A stretch of DNA of 64,000 nucleotides from Rhodococcus sp. 1163 (GTDB lineage Bacteria; Actinomycetota; Actinomycetes; Mycobacteriales; Mycobacteriaceae), in contig NZ_MKKX01000018.1 in NCBI RefSeq assembly GCF_002091985.1, positions 374,501 through 438,500 of the forward strand. The letters run 5' to 3'. The notes beneath the pieces were generated by a model. It saw only the letters and a program-made list of their open reading frames with translations, was not told the DNA's origin and made no database searches. The translations under genes were made by a program, and so were the position numbers. Shown piece by piece: positions 48,343-57,254 of the stretch (positions are counted from its first letter, which is position 1; every line of letters starts with the position of its first letter).

Positions 48343-48458
48343 GATCGATCACTCCGTCGAACTGATTTGGCTGATTCCTCGTTTGTTCTATCGCCAGTGT
48401 TCGCCCCTTGTTACCCGTTGTGTGTGAGGCGCGCTGAGGCGTTTCGGATCCGTCGACC

Positions 48459-49319
48459 ATGGGTAAGGTCCAGCCGAACGGGAAGCCACAATCGATCGGG
48501 GCCACAAAGTTGAGTAAGACCGGGGATTCATCTGCATCCGACGTCGTCGAGTCGATACAGGACAATGGCGCATTCGAGAAGGCCGCACGCGCCGGCCATT
48601 TCGTCAGTGGCCTGCTCCATATTCTCATCGGCTACATCGCCATCAGGTTGGCGTTCGGGCAAGGTGGAAACGCAGACCAATCCGGCGCGCTCGCCGAGCT
48701 CGGCGAGAAGCCCGGCGGAGCCATCGCTCTGTGGGTTGCCTTCGTCGCCTTCGTGGCACTGGCTCTGTGGCGGGTCGTCGAAGCCATCGTCGGTAAGAAG
48801 TCCGACGACGATTCCGGCAGCGTGATGGACCGATTGAAGGCCGCATCGCTCGCGCTCGTCTACATCGTCTTCGCGTGGACGACCTTCGGGTTTGCCAGCG
48901 GATCCGGCAAGTCGAGTGGCAAGCAGAACGCATCCATGACGGCAGACTTGATGGGTAACGGCTTCGGCAAGTTCGTTCTCGTCGTCGTCGGACTCGTCAT
49001 CATCGGCGTCGGCGGCTACCACGTCTACAAGGGCGTATCCAAGAACTTCCTCGACGACCTGGAGGGCTACACCGGCAAAACCGTCGAGCGCCTCGGGATC
49101 GTGGGTTACTGCGCCAAGGGCATCGCCCTGATCGGTGTAGGAGCGCTCGTCATAGCTGCTGTCTTCACCTCGGACCCGAGCAAGGCGACGGGAATGGACG
49201 GCGCGCTGAAGACCCTCGGCCAACAGCCGTTCGGTCAGGTGTTGTTGATCGTGGCAGGCGTGGGCATCGCGCTGTACGGGCTGTACTCCTTCGTGCTCGC
49301 ACGGTACGCACGGATGTAG
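48459..49319 (+). CDS. DUF1206 membrane protein
   Basis: 286 aa with six transmembrane helices as three similar helix pairs, each starting with a GhhxxGxxxxxxG-like segment: ARAGHFVSGLLHILIGYIAI, RLKAASLALVYIVFAWTTFG and LGIVGYCAKGIALIGVGALV. The repeated layout is diagnostic of DUF1206 (function unknown). The N-terminal roughly 35 residues are polar and the exact start is uncertain (TTG at about 48510 is possible). Confidence 0.85.
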   Translation: MGKVQPNGKPQSIGATKLSKTGDSSASDVVESIQDNGAFEKAARAGHFVSGLLHILIGYIAIRLAFGQGGNADQSGALAELGEKPGGAIALWVAFVAFVALALWRVVEAIVGKKSDDDSGSVMDRLKAASLALVYIVFAWTTFGFASGSGKSSGKQNASMTADLMGNGFGKFVLVVVGLVIIGVGGYHVYKGVSKNFLDDLEGYTGKTVERLGIVGYCAKGIALIGVGALVIAAVFTSDPSKATGMDGALKTLGQQPFGQVLLIVAGVGIALYGLYSFVLARYARM

Positions 49320-49336
49320 TAACTCGGCTGTCGATA

Positions 49337-49411
49337 TGGGCATGGCGTTCCAGTTGCACCTCTACCAGGCGGGAAGCCGTCTCCTTCGAGCGCAATCGGA
49401 ACACCATGCCC
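49337..49411. repeat. 75-bp palindromic unit, left copy (family 2)
   Basis: Begins TGGGCATGGCGTTCCAGTT and ends AATCGGAACACCATGCCC, so the ends are 14-bp inverted repeats with one mismatch. The right copy at 50341-50415 has the same length (75 bp) and nearly identical ends but a diverged interior. It lies 17 bp after the DUF1206 stop and before the DUF559 gene. Confidence 0.8.
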
Positions 49412-49494
49412 GCGGTTGTCCACAATCCGCACCTCCATCCACAGGGTTTCTGTTGCCCCAGCTCACGTCGATCGAACGCGTTCGGACGTCGGCG

Positions 49495-50340
49495 ATGCTC
49501 ACCGCCGTGCATCCCCACGGAATCGCCACCCGTAGCCAACTTCTCGCCGCGGGCATACCCAACAGCACCATCACCCGCAGATACGAACGCGTGCTGCCTG
49601 GGATCTACAGCGCCGACCAGCCGACCACCATCGCGCGCTGCTACGCCGTCACCTTGTGGCAGCCGAACGCACTGCTCAGTCACCGAACGGCAGCATGGCT
49701 GTACGGGTGGGTGGACGAGCATTCGATGATCGAAGCGACGCTGCCCGCGACATCCAAGGCTCGAACTCCCTGCTGGCTCAGGATGTATCGCCGAGACCTG
49801 CCCGCATCCGACACCACCGAGGTCGTGCGGCTCCCCGTCGTCGCCCGCGAACGAACGCTGATCGATTGCATCGCCGTGATGACACCGGAGGCCGTCGCTC
49901 GAATCGTCGACGAACGCCTCGCAACAGACATCCATGCGCAAGACATCGCCGCGAAAATTCGAAGTACCCCCAGACGTCGCGGCAACTCCCGCGCGTCCGG
50001 TCAGCTTCGCAGTGCCGCGTCGGGATTTGCCTCGGAGCCCGAACGCGTACTTGATCGCGCGCTCATTGCATGCGGTCTCCGGCTCGCAACCAACCATTGG
50101 GTTGGCAATTACGTATGCGACTTCGTCGACGAACTCGCACGGGTCGTCGTCGAGGTGGACGGCCGTGAGTTCCATAGCGCGCCCGAGGTGTTCAGCAAGG
50201 ATCGGCGTCGGCAGAACGATCTGGTCCTCGACGGTTGGCTCGTACTGAGATTTTCGGCGTTCGATGTGATGGCGAACCCGGAAAAGACTGCCCGTCAGAT
50301 CGCCGGGGTGGTGCGCAGGCGCCGGCGTTCACGAAATTGA
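49495..50340 (+). CDS. DUF559 endonuclease-like protein with AbiEi-type N-terminal domain
   Basis: 281 aa from ATG 49495; an upstream frame exists from 49336 but would translate the 75-bp repeat. The N-terminal part (GIATRSQLLAAGIPNSTITR, RYERVLPGIYSADQP, LLSHRTAAWLYGW) resembles the winged-helix AbiEi antitoxin-type domain. The C-terminal part is a DUF559 PD-(D/E)XK-like fold: YVCDFVDELARVVVEVDG, DRRRQNDLVLDGWLVLRFSA. Such proteins are numerous in rhodococci and mycobacteria, function unproven. The gene is exactly framed by two 75-bp palindromic units; its TGA abuts the right unit. Confidence 0.8.
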   Translation: MLTAVHPHGIATRSQLLAAGIPNSTITRRYERVLPGIYSADQPTTIARCYAVTLWQPNALLSHRTAAWLYGWVDEHSMIEATLPATSKARTPCWLRMYRRDLPASDTTEVVRLPVVARERTLIDCIAVMTPEAVARIVDERLATDIHAQDIAAKIRSTPRRRGNSRASGQLRSAASGFASEPERVLDRALIACGLRLATNHWVGNYVCDFVDELARVVVEVDGREFHSAPEVFSKDRRRQNDLVLDGWLVLRFSAFDVMANPEKTARQIAGVVRRRRRSRN

Positions 50341-50415
50341 TGGGCATGGTGTTCCAGTTACGTCCTCCCCGAACGAAATCCCGCTTCGTGTGTGCAGAAT
50401 CGGAACACCATGCCC
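50341..50415. repeat. 75-bp palindromic unit, right copy (family 2)
   Basis: Begins TGGGCATGGTGTTCCAGTT immediately after the DUF559 stop codon and ends GAATCGGAACACCATGCCC; the terminal 14 bases are a perfect inverted repeat. Same length and orientation as the copy at 49337-49411. A small internal dyad (ACGAA/TTCGT) is present. It could double as the gene's transcription terminator. Confidence 0.8.
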
Positions 50416-50484
50416 ACACCCCGGTATACGATCCTGCCCAACTGCGTGTGACGCCCGGTTGCACTCATCATCACGGAGGTATAT

Positions 50485-50940
50485 GTGAGCAAGACACTCG
50501 AAGCCACGATCGACATCGACGCCAACCCTGAGCAGGTATGGAAAATAATCTCCGACCTGAAGCGGATGGGCGAGTGGAGTCCGCAGTGCAAGCTCATGAA
50601 GGTCTTCGGCGGAGATGTTCGACGCGGCACCACCACCCTCAACATCAACCGCAAGGGACTTCTCGTCTGGCCGACCAGGTCGAAGGTGATCGAATTCGAA
50701 CCGAACAAGAAGATCGCATTCCGCGTCCTGGACAACAAGACGATCTGGTCGTATTCACTGACCCCGAACGGGACCGGCACCTCGGTCGTCGAAAAGCGCG
50801 AAGCGCCGAGCGGCACCACCGCAATTTCGTCGTTCCTGGTCAAGAACGTGCTCGGCGGTAGCGATCGATTCGACATCGAATTGGTCGACGGCATGAACAA
50901 GACCCTCCAGCGCATCAAAGCGGAAACCGAAAAGGGCTGA
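50485..50940 (+). CDS. SRPBCC-family protein
   Basis: 151 aa from GTG 50485 with CACGGAGG upstream. A START/polyketide-cyclase-like fold: LEATIDIDANPEQVWKIISD, GEWSPQC, KVIEFEPNKKIAFRVLD, and a long C-terminal helix (FDIELVDGMNKTLQRIKAE). Such proteins bind hydrophobic ligands; the ligand here is unknown. Confidence 0.85.
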   Translation: MSKTLEATIDIDANPEQVWKIISDLKRMGEWSPQCKLMKVFGGDVRRGTTTLNINRKGLLVWPTRSKVIEFEPNKKIAFRVLDNKTIWSYSLTPNGTGTSVVEKREAPSGTTAISSFLVKNVLGGSDRFDIELVDGMNKTLQRIKAETEKG

Positions 50941-51015
50941 CATGTTTGGTTGGTGATTCGCCTGGGAATGCTGGTTGAGCACTATCCACGGCTTATTAGC
51001 AAGAGGGGGCACCAA

Positions 51016-51285
51016 ATGTTGGGCCTAGGAATCATCGGCTGGATCATCATCGGCGGTCTCGCCGGATGGATCGGCAGCAAGCTCATGAAGACCGACGCCT
51101 CGATGGGCATCATCTTGAACATCGTCGTCGGAATCATCGGCGGACTACTCGGTGGCTGGCTACTGAAGGTATTCGGAGTCGACGTCGAAGGCGGCGGACT
51201 CATCTTCAGCTTCATCACCTGCCTGCTGGGCGCAGTCATCCTCTTGTTCCTCGTCAAGTTGGTCATGGGCCGTAGCAGGGTCTGA
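51016..51285 (+). CDS. GlsB/YeaQ/YmgE-family stress-response membrane protein
   Basis: 89 aa from ATG 51016 (GAGGGGG upstream). Three transmembrane helices with the family pattern [59 protein letters not shown]. Members are transglycosylase-associated or general-stress membrane proteins of uncertain function. Followed by a strong hairpin. Confidence 0.9.
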   Translation: MLGLGIIGWIIIGGLAGWIGSKLMKTDASMGIILNIVVGIIGGLLGGWLLKVFGVDVEGGGLIFSFITCLLGAVILLFLVKLVMGRSRV

Positions 51286-51300
51286 TCGACTCACACTTAC

Positions 51301-51344
51301 CGACTGCCGGGGCTTCCACGTACTGTGTGAGGCCCCGGCAGTCG
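51301..51344 (+). terminator. Hairpin terminator after the GlsB/YeaQ gene
   Basis: CGACTGCCGGGGC (51301-51313) pairs perfectly with GCCCCGGCAGTCG (51332-51344) across an 18-nt loop, 15 bp after the stop codon. No long T-run follows. Confidence 0.75.
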
Positions 51345-51386
51345 TCTGTGCCGAGGCCTTGTATATCAACAGTCATAAGGAGCGAA

Positions 51387-52103
51387 GTGGCACGCCGTCC
51401 CACCCCGATCGGTCAACCGCCCCGAACTGGGGTCGCGCACGTCGTCGACCTGGTCCGAGAGACAGTCCCGCCCCTGCACCCGGCAGGGCTACCGTTCGTC
51501 GCAGGCCCCCTTGCGGTGGCCGTCCTCGGCCGTAAGTACAAGTGGGTTCGGCTTGCCGGCCTCACAGCAGCGGGAGCCTGCGCCACATTCTTTCGGCATC
51601 CGAGCCGCGTTCCACCGAACCGCCCCGGCGTCGTAGTCGCTCCGGCAGACGGGCTGGTGACACTCGTCGATACAGCAGTGCCTCCTACCGAGCTCAGCCT
51701 CGGTAGCGATCCGGTGCCGCGCGTCAGCATCTTCCTGTCCGTCCTCGACGTCCACGTGCAGCGTGTCCCTGTCGGTGGCGAGGTGCTCGAGGTCGTGCAC
51801 CGCAGCGGACAGTTCAAGTCTGCCGATCTAGCCGAAGCCAGCGAGGTCAACGAGCGAAACAGCATGCTTATCCGCACCCCTGCAGGTCAGAACATCGCAG
51901 TTGTGCAGATCGCCGGACTCATCGCCAGGCGCATCATCAACAACGCCAAGATCGGCGACAAGCTCACCATCGGCGACACCTACGGTTTGATCCGATTCGG
52001 CTCGCGCGTGGACACCTACTTCCCACTGGGCACCAAGCTGCTCGTCGAGCGTGGACAACGCGCAGTCGGCGCAGAAACTGTGCTCGCCGAGCTTTCCCAG
52101 TAA
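51387..52103 (+). CDS. psd: Phosphatidylserine decarboxylase proenzyme
   Basis: 238 aa from GTG 51387 with AAGGAG upstream. A short archaeal/actinobacterial-type Psd. Landmarks: [36 protein letters not shown] and the self-cleavage site [11 protein letters not shown] (Gly205-Ser206), where the new Ser becomes the pyruvoyl cofactor. It converts phosphatidylserine to phosphatidylethanolamine at the membrane. pssA follows after 11 bp, so the two successive pathway steps are one operon. Confidence 0.94.
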   Translation: MARRPTPIGQPPRTGVAHVVDLVRETVPPLHPAGLPFVAGPLAVAVLGRKYKWVRLAGLTAAGACATFFRHPSRVPPNRPGVVVAPADGLVTLVDTAVPPTELSLGSDPVPRVSIFLSVLDVHVQRVPVGGEVLEVVHRSGQFKSADLAEASEVNERNSMLIRTPAGQNIAVVQIAGLIARRIINNAKIGDKLTIGDTYGLIRFGSRVDTYFPLGTKLLVERGQRAVGAETVLAELSQ

Positions 52104-52114
52104 GGGTCCGGGCG

Positions 52115-52972
52115 ATGATCACCAGACGCTCGCGGCCACCTGCTGCCGTCAGACTTCTGCCGTCGGTCGTGACAATTCTCGCGCTGTGCGCGGGTCTGTC
52201 CGCAGTCAAATTCGCACTGAGCGATCAGCTGGGTGTTGCACTGGCCATGATCGGAGCGGCCGCGGTCCTCGATGCCCTGGACGGACGCATCGCGCGTCTC
52301 CTCGACGCGACGAGCAAGATCGGTGCCGAACTGGACTCGCTGGCCGACGCGATCTCGTTCGGTGTGGCCCCTGCGCTCGTGTTGTACGTGACGCTGCTCG
52401 ACGGCAGTAGCTTCGGCTGGATCGTCGCACTGACCTATGCAGTGGCCATGGTTCTGCGGCTCGCGCGTTTCAATACCCTGCTGGACAACGACACCCCGAC
52501 CTACGCCGCGGAGTATTTCACCGGTGTTCCTGCTCCGGCGGGGGCGCTCATCGTGCTGGCGCCGATTGCGGCATTCGAAGAGTGGGGCGACGGCTGGTGG
52601 GCGTCGTTCTACGTAGTCATCGGATGGACACTGTTCACTGCAGCGCTGGCTGTGAGCCGGATTCCCACGCTCGCACTCAAGACCGTGTCGGTGCCACCGC
52701 GGATGGCGGCGGCACTCCTGATCATGGTGGCGTTGACCGCTGCTGCACTGATCACCTATCCGTTGATCCTGTTGATGGTGCTCGTGTTGGTCTACCTCGC
52801 GCACATCCCGTTCGCCATTCGCTCCCAAAGATGGGTTGCCGCGCGGCCGTACACGTGGGATGCCAAGCCGTCCGAGCGCCGGGCCGAGCGCCGGGCGATT
52901 CGTCGCGCGCCGAACACCGCGCGTAGGTCCTCCGCCCGTCTGGGTCTTCGGCGGCCGCGGAGCCCGAGGTGA
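52115..52972 (+). CDS. pssA: CDP-diacylglycerol-serine O-phosphatidyltransferase
   Basis: 285 aa integral membrane enzyme. The CDP-alcohol phosphatidyltransferase motif is perfect: D53-x2-D56-G57-x2-A60-R61-x8-G70-x3-D74-x3-D78 (DALDGRIAR, then GAELDSLAD). About seven hydrophobic segments and a basic, Arg-rich tail (RAERRAIRRAPNTARRSSAR). It makes phosphatidylserine for Psd. The TGA overlaps the GTG of the AAA ATPase gene. Confidence 0.94.
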   Translation: MITRRSRPPAAVRLLPSVVTILALCAGLSAVKFALSDQLGVALAMIGAAAVLDALDGRIARLLDATSKIGAELDSLADAISFGVAPALVLYVTLLDGSSFGWIVALTYAVAMVLRLARFNTLLDNDTPTYAAEYFTGVPAPAGALIVLAPIAAFEEWGDGWWASFYVVIGWTLFTAALAVSRIPTLALKTVSVPPRMAAALLIMVALTAAALITYPLILLMVLVLVYLAHIPFAIRSQRWVAARPYTWDAKPSERRAERRAIRRAPNTARRSSARLGLRRPRSPR

Positions 52973-55107
52973 GTACCCCCGAACTCGTCCTGACCGCACG
53001 CCTGAACACCTCGGCAGCCGATGCCCGTCGCGGCGTGGTGCGACTGCACCCAGAGGTGCTCGCTGCACTCGGCATTCGGGAGTGGGACGCAGTAGCACTC
53101 ATCGGTTCTCGTCGGACGGCAGCGGTTGCAGGACGGGCACCGGAGGGCACCCCGCAGGGCACGGCTTTGCTCGACGACGTCACGCTGTCCAACACCGGAA
53201 TCAAAGAAGATGGTTCGGTAGCCATCGCCCCGGTGACCGTCTATGGGGCGAAGTCCGTTCGACTCTCCGGGTCAGCTCTCGCCGCGGGGTCGATCTCCGA
53301 TACCACCCTCCGCCAAGCACTGCTGGGCAAGATTGTGACCGTCGGCGACACGGTGTCACTGCTCCCCCGCGACCTGGGACCGGGAACCAGTTCCAGCGCT
53401 GCCACGCAAGCACTCTCGCGCACCTTCGGTGTTGCATGGACTACCGAACTTCTGACCGTCTCCGCCGTCGAACCATCCGGAGGACCGGTGAGCGTTCAGC
53501 CCAACTCCGCCGTCGGATGGGGGCAGGGCCGACCACCGACCGTCCCCGAGGTGATCCCGGCGATTCCGCCCGCCGAACTCGTGGGAGTGTCGGTCCACCA
53601 GGCGAAGTTACTCGAATGGCTTCGCCTCGCTCTCGACGAGTCCGAATTGCTCGCCAAGCTCGGTGCATCACCGCACCTCGGAGTTCTCGTGACCGGCCCG
53701 GCAGGCGTCGGGAAGGCAACGCTGGCGCGCGCCGTACTTTCCGGACGTACTGTCGCCGAACTCGACGGTCCTTCGATCGGCGCACTGGAGGCATCCGAGC
53801 GAGTGGATGCGGTCGCTGCTGCCATCGACAGCCTGGCAGGCAAAGGTGTACTGCTGGTCACCGATATCGACGCTCTCCTACCCTCGGTCCCCGAGCCTGC
53901 GTCGACGCTGATCCTCGATCATCTGCGGCGGGCCGTCGCCACCGAGGGGATCGCGTTCGTCGCCACTACTGCTCATCCCGAGAGCACGGACAGTCGAGTG
54001 CGCGCCCAGGATGTCTGCGACCGCCAGTTGACTCTGACCCTTCCGGACAGCGCGGGCCGCAAGGCGCTGCTGGAGCACCTACTCCGCAAAGTCCCGACAG
54101 ACGCCCTCGAACTGAATGAAGTAGCTTCACGGACACCAGGTTTCGTCGTCGGCGATCTAGCAGCACTGGTGCGCGAAGCCGCACTACGTGCAGCGTCTCG
54201 GGCCAGTGACAACAAGAGCGATCCCGTCATCGTGCAGTCCGACCTTCTCGCCGCACTCGAGGTGATCCGACCGCTGTCACGTTCGGGCACAGAGGAGCTC
54301 GCAATCGGCACCATCACCCTGGACGACGTCGGGGACATGGTGGAGACCAAACAGGCACTGACCGAAGCGGTGCTGTGGCCATTGCAGCATCCCGATTCTT
54401 TTGCGCGGCTGGGCATCGATCCCCCGCGCGGGGTATTGCTCTACGGGCCACCCGGGTGCGGCAAGACCTTCCTCGTGCGCGCACTGGCCAGCTCCGGTCA
54501 ACTCAGCGTCCACGCAGTCAAGGGCGCCGAGCTGATGGACAAGTGGGTCGGATCCTCAGAAAAGGCTGTGCGCGAGCTGTTTCAGCGCGCCCGAGACTCC
54601 GCCCCGTCGCTGATCTTCTTGGACGAGGTCGACGCATTGGCGCCGCGACGCGGTCAGGGTTCGGACTCGGGCGTCGGCGATCGCGTCGTGGCGGCGTTGC
54701 TGACCGAACTGGACGGCGTCGAACCGCTGCGCGACGTGGTCGTGCTGGGCGCAACCAACCGGCCCGATCTGATCGATCCGGCACTACTTCGCCCAGGCCG
54801 CCTCGAGCGCCTGGTCTTCGTGCCACCGCCGGATGCCGACGCCCGCAAGGACATTCTGAAAGCGTCGGGAAAGTCGGTTCCGCTCGCTGCCGACGTCGAT
54901 CTCGACGCGCTTGCGGAGGGACTCGACGGATATTCGGCTGCGGACTGTGCAGCACTCCTGCGCGAAGCAGCGTTGACCGCGATGCGTCGGTCGATGGATG
55001 CCGCGGACGTCACGGCTGCCGACGTCGAGGCTGCCCGAAAGACGGTGCGCCCCTCACTCGATGCAGCACAAGTTGCGCATTTGAAGGCCTACAGCGCTAC
55101 GCGCTAG
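52969..55107 (+). CDS. CDC48-like two-domain AAA ATPase
   Basis: 712 aa from GTG 52969 (GTGA overlap with pssA). The N-domain is about 1-170, a VCP/CDC48-like double-psi barrel (VLTARLNTSAADARRGVVRL, LPRDLGP). D1 (about 200-430) has Walker A GPAGVGKA at 243-250, with Ala in place of Thr/Ser, and a weak Walker B LLVTDID. D2 (about 450-700) is canonical: GPPGCGKT (493-500), LIFLDEVDAL (548-557), GATNRPDLIDPALLRPGRLE. Only D2 should hydrolyse ATP. The psd-pssA-AAA order is shared with mycobacteria. Function (protein unfolding or remodelling) is unproven there. Confidence 0.9.
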   Translation: MSTPELVLTARLNTSAADARRGVVRLHPEVLAALGIREWDAVALIGSRRTAAVAGRAPEGTPQGTALLDDVTLSNTGIKEDGSVAIAPVTVYGAKSVRLSGSALAAGSISDTTLRQALLGKIVTVGDTVSLLPRDLGPGTSSSAATQALSRTFGVAWTTELLTVSAVEPSGGPVSVQPNSAVGWGQGRPPTVPEVIPAIPPAELVGVSVHQAKLLEWLRLALDESELLAKLGASPHLGVLVTGPAGVGKATLARAVLSGRTVAELDGPSIGALEASERVDAVAAAIDSLAGKGVLLVTDIDALLPSVPEPASTLILDHLRRAVATEGIAFVATTAHPESTDSRVRAQDVCDRQLTLTLPDSAGRKALLEHLLRKVPTDALELNEVASRTPGFVVGDLAALVREAALRAASRASDNKSDPVIVQSDLLAALEVIRPLSRSGTEELAIGTITLDDVGDMVETKQALTEAVLWPLQHPDSFARLGIDPPRGVLLYGPPGCGKTFLVRALASSGQLSVHAVKGAELMDKWVGSSEKAVRELFQRARDSAPSLIFLDEVDALAPRRGQGSDSGVGDRVVAALLTELDGVEPLRDVVVLGATNRPDLIDPALLRPGRLERLVFVPPPDADARKDILKASGKSVPLAADVDLDALAEGLDGYSAADCAALLREAALTAMRRSMDAADVTAADVEAARKTVRPSLDAAQVAHLKAYSATR

Positions 55108-55130
55108 CGGGATGGCCATGTCCATCCCGC
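55107..55130. terminator. Convergent terminator hairpin
   Basis: GCGGGATGG (55107-55115) and CCATCCCGC (55122-55130) form a perfect 9-bp stem with a 6-nt loop between the converging AAA ATPase and PEP mutase-like genes. It lacks a T-tract. Confidence 0.7.
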
Positions 55131-55142
55131 CGGCGAGGAGCC

Positions 55143-55895
55143 TCACTTCCAGCGCGCGAGGATGCCTTCTGCATGCTTGCCGAGCGAGGCTTGGAACAGT
55201 GGCCCGAAGCTGATGCGGCCGACGCCTAGTTCAGCGAAGTGCGCCAGGTCGCCGTCCACCGGGTGTGCGATCGCGTTGATCGGGAGCGGCAGTTCGGATG
55301 CGAGACGCTTGTAGTCGGCGTCGTTGTGGAATCCGACGGGGTAGAGCGAGTCGGCCCCTGCGGCGGCAGCGAGCTTGAGGCGTGCAATGGCCCGGTCGAC
55401 ACGGTCGCTTTCGTCACCGACCTGCTTGACGAACAGGTCGGTGCGGGCATTGATCACCACATGTACGTCGGTTGCGTCCGATGCAGCGCGCAGCGCGCCG
55501 ACGAAATCGGCATGCTCCTGTGCTTCACGCAGTCGGCCACCTTCACTGTGGACGGTGTCTTCGATGTTGAGGCCTACGGCGCCTGCCGAGATGAGACCAT
55601 CGATGAGCCGCCTGGGGTCCTGCCCATAGCCTGCTTCGATGTCGACGGAGAGCGGCGCGTCCACGGCAGCGGTGATCTGTGAGACGCGGGTGAGAAGTTC
55701 TTCGAAGGTGATTCCTTCGTTGTCCGGCTTGCCGAGTGAGTCGGACACGGGATGGCTGCCGACGGTGAGCGCGGTGAACCCGGCCGAGACGGCGAGGTTC
55801 GCAGACCACGCATCCCACACGGTCGGGAGTACGACGGGATTGCCTGGCTTGTGAAGTTCGAGGAGTGTGGTGGCCTTCTGGGACAGGTTCGTCAT
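55143..55895 (-). CDS. Isocitrate lyase/PEP mutase-superfamily protein
   Basis: 250 aa from ATG 55895 with AGGAG 8 nt upstream. Family motifs: PTVWDAWSANLAVSAGFTAL, SVDIEAGYGQDP, GLNIEDTVHSEGGRL, VINARTDLF. The short loop lacks the KKCGH of true isocitrate lyase, placing it in the PEP mutase/oxaloacetase-like branch that cleaves or forms C-C or C-P bonds at small oxo-acids. The substrate is unknown. Likely cytoplasmic and Mg-dependent. Confidence 0.85.
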   Translation of the reverse strand: MTNLSQKATTLLELHKPGNPVVLPTVWDAWSANLAVSAGFTALTVGSHPVSDSLGKPDNEGITFEELLTRVSQITAAVDAPLSVDIEAGYGQDPRRLIDGLISAGAVGLNIEDTVHSEGGRLREAQEHADFVGALRAASDATDVHVVINARTDLFVKQVGDESDRVDRAIARLKLAAAAGADSLYPVGFHNDADYKRLASELPLPINAIAHPVDGDLAHFAELGVGRISFGPLFQASLGKHAEGILARWK

Positions 55896-55965
55896 GGGTG
55901 TGGCTCCTATACCGATCGGGAGAACGTGCGTTCTCACTCCAACGTACCCGAAGGGCCGATTGCCC

Positions 55966-56379
55966 TCAATCGATCAGATCGAGTTCACGCATTCGGTCGA
56001 AGACCAGCATCGACCCGGGTGCGACATCGGGCATCGCCGCATACTCGTCGCGGGTGAAGTACCGGATTTCCGCAATCTCGCTGGTCGCGACCGGCTCCGA
56101 CGCCAACTCGGCCAGAAAGCAATTCATCCGCAATCCGGTGCCCTGTGGGTGCCCCCAGGCCGCACACTCGAAGACTCCGAGCAACTCCAACGAACCGTCG
56201 AGGACGGCTGCATCGAGTTCCTCACGGACCTCACGATGCAGCGCGTCCTCGGCGCTCTCACCCGGATCGATCTTTCCGCCGGCCATGTAGAACACCGACT
56301 TTCCTGCCGACCTGGCCTGGATCATCCGACGATCCCGCACGAACGCCAGCGCAGCAGTTCTGATCACATTTCCACTCAC
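55966..56379 (-). CDS. Nudix hydrolase
   Basis: 137 aa from GTG 56379. The Nudix box GX5EX7REUXEE runs from Gly35 to Glu54 (GGKIDPGESAEDAL, HREVREEL); the usual final Gly is Ala. It hydrolyses a nucleoside diphosphate linked to another moiety; the substrate cannot be told from sequence. It sits downstream of the ArsR-SRPBCC pair on the same strand. Confidence 0.88.
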   Translation of the reverse strand: MSGNVIRTAALAFVRDRRMIQARSAGKSVFYMAGGKIDPGESAEDALHREVREELDAAVLDGSLELLGVFECAAWGHPQGTGLRMNCFLAELASEPVATSEIAEIRYFTRDEYAAMPDVAPGSMLVFDRMRELDLID

Positions 56380-56417
56380 GTTCTACCCATCCCACTCATG
56401 CCATCACAAACGAGCCG

Positions 56418-56894
56418 TCACAGACTGGCCAGAATCTCGTCGAGACGTTCGTAACCCTCCTCGACGCCTTGCGCCATGCCGCTTTCTACCATTCCATCGC
56501 GCCCTTCCTGCGACGGATACACACTGTGGGCTTCGATGCGCGATCGACCGTTCCCGAGATCGACGAAGGTGATCGATTCGATACTCACGACATCGGGGTA
56601 GCCCTCGAATTCGAAGGTCTGGATCGCGAATTCGTTCTCCCGCACCACATGAAAAACACCTCTGAAGGTGTACTCCTCACCTTCTGGGTCGGTGTGCGCA
56701 TATCGGTAGCTGCCGCCCGACTCGAATTCGTACTTCTCTATCTTCATGTCGTAGCCGCGCGGTCCGAGCCACTGCTCGAGCAGTTCCGGTTCCTTGTGTG
56801 CACGGAAGACGGATGCGACGGGCGCGTCGAACTCGCGGCTGATGTCGATGAACGGGACGCCCTCGGGGACGGAGATGGTGACAGGATTACTCAT
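56418..56894 (-). CDS. SRPBCC (AHSA1-like) protein, partner of an ArsR regulator
   Basis: 158 aa. AHSA1/START-like fold: FIDISREFDAPVASVFRAH, PELLEQWLGPRGYDM, GGSYRYAHTDPEGEEYTFRG, and the C-terminal helix MVESGMAQGVEEGYERLDEIL. ArsR-SRPBCC gene pairs are a common bacterial module in which the SRPBCC protein probably binds a small hydrophobic ligand. The ATG lies 8 bp inside the ArsR gene end, showing translational coupling. Confidence 0.88.
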   Translation of the reverse strand: MSNPVTISVPEGVPFIDISREFDAPVASVFRAHKEPELLEQWLGPRGYDMKIEKYEFESGGSYRYAHTDPEGEEYTFRGVFHVVRENEFAIQTFEFEGYPDVVSIESITFVDLGNGRSRIEAHSVYPSQEGRDGMVESGMAQGVEEGYERLDEILASL

Positions 56895-57243
56895 CGGGTT
56901 CCTCCTTCATGTTTGCCAGCAGCGAATCGAGCCGCCGGAATTGTTGTTCATGGATGGTTCGGTACCGGTCGATCCACGCGGTCATTTCCTCCAGGTGCGC
57001 AGCATCGAGATGGACCGGTCTGCGCTGGGCATCTCGGGATCGAGTGACCAGCCCGGCTGACTCCAGTACCGCGATGTGCTTCGAGACGGCCTGCTTGCTG
57101 ATGTCGAACGGCTCGGCAAGATCGTTGACGGTCCGCGGGCCGCCACTGAGCCGAGCGACGATTGCGCGTCGAACCGGATCGGCAAGGGCCATGAAAGCTT
57201 TGTCCAACCGGTCCTCGGCATCGTCACCGTTCTTGATGATCAA
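56887..57243 (-). CDS. ArsR-family regulator
   Basis: 118 aa from TTG 57243, the only in-frame start near the AAGGAG; the ATG just upstream is out of frame. Winged helix: KAFMALADPVRRAIVARLSG, RTVNDLAEPFDISKQAVSKH, IAVLESAGLVTRSRDAQRRP. It has no metal-binding cysteines, so it belongs to the metal-independent ArsR group that accompanies SRPBCC genes. Probably an autorepressor. Confidence 0.88.
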   Translation of the reverse strand: MIIKNGDDAEDRLDKAFMALADPVRRAIVARLSGGPRTVNDLAEPFDISKQAVSKHIAVLESAGLVTRSRDAQRRPVHLDAAHLEEMTAWIDRYRTIHEQQFRRLDSLLANMKEEPDE

Positions 57244-57254
57244 CCATCTCCTTT

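Noticed and set aside
49336-49494. Upstream ATG (49336) as start of the DUF559 protein
   Set aside because: It would translate the 75-bp palindromic unit; homology-like sequence begins near 49495.
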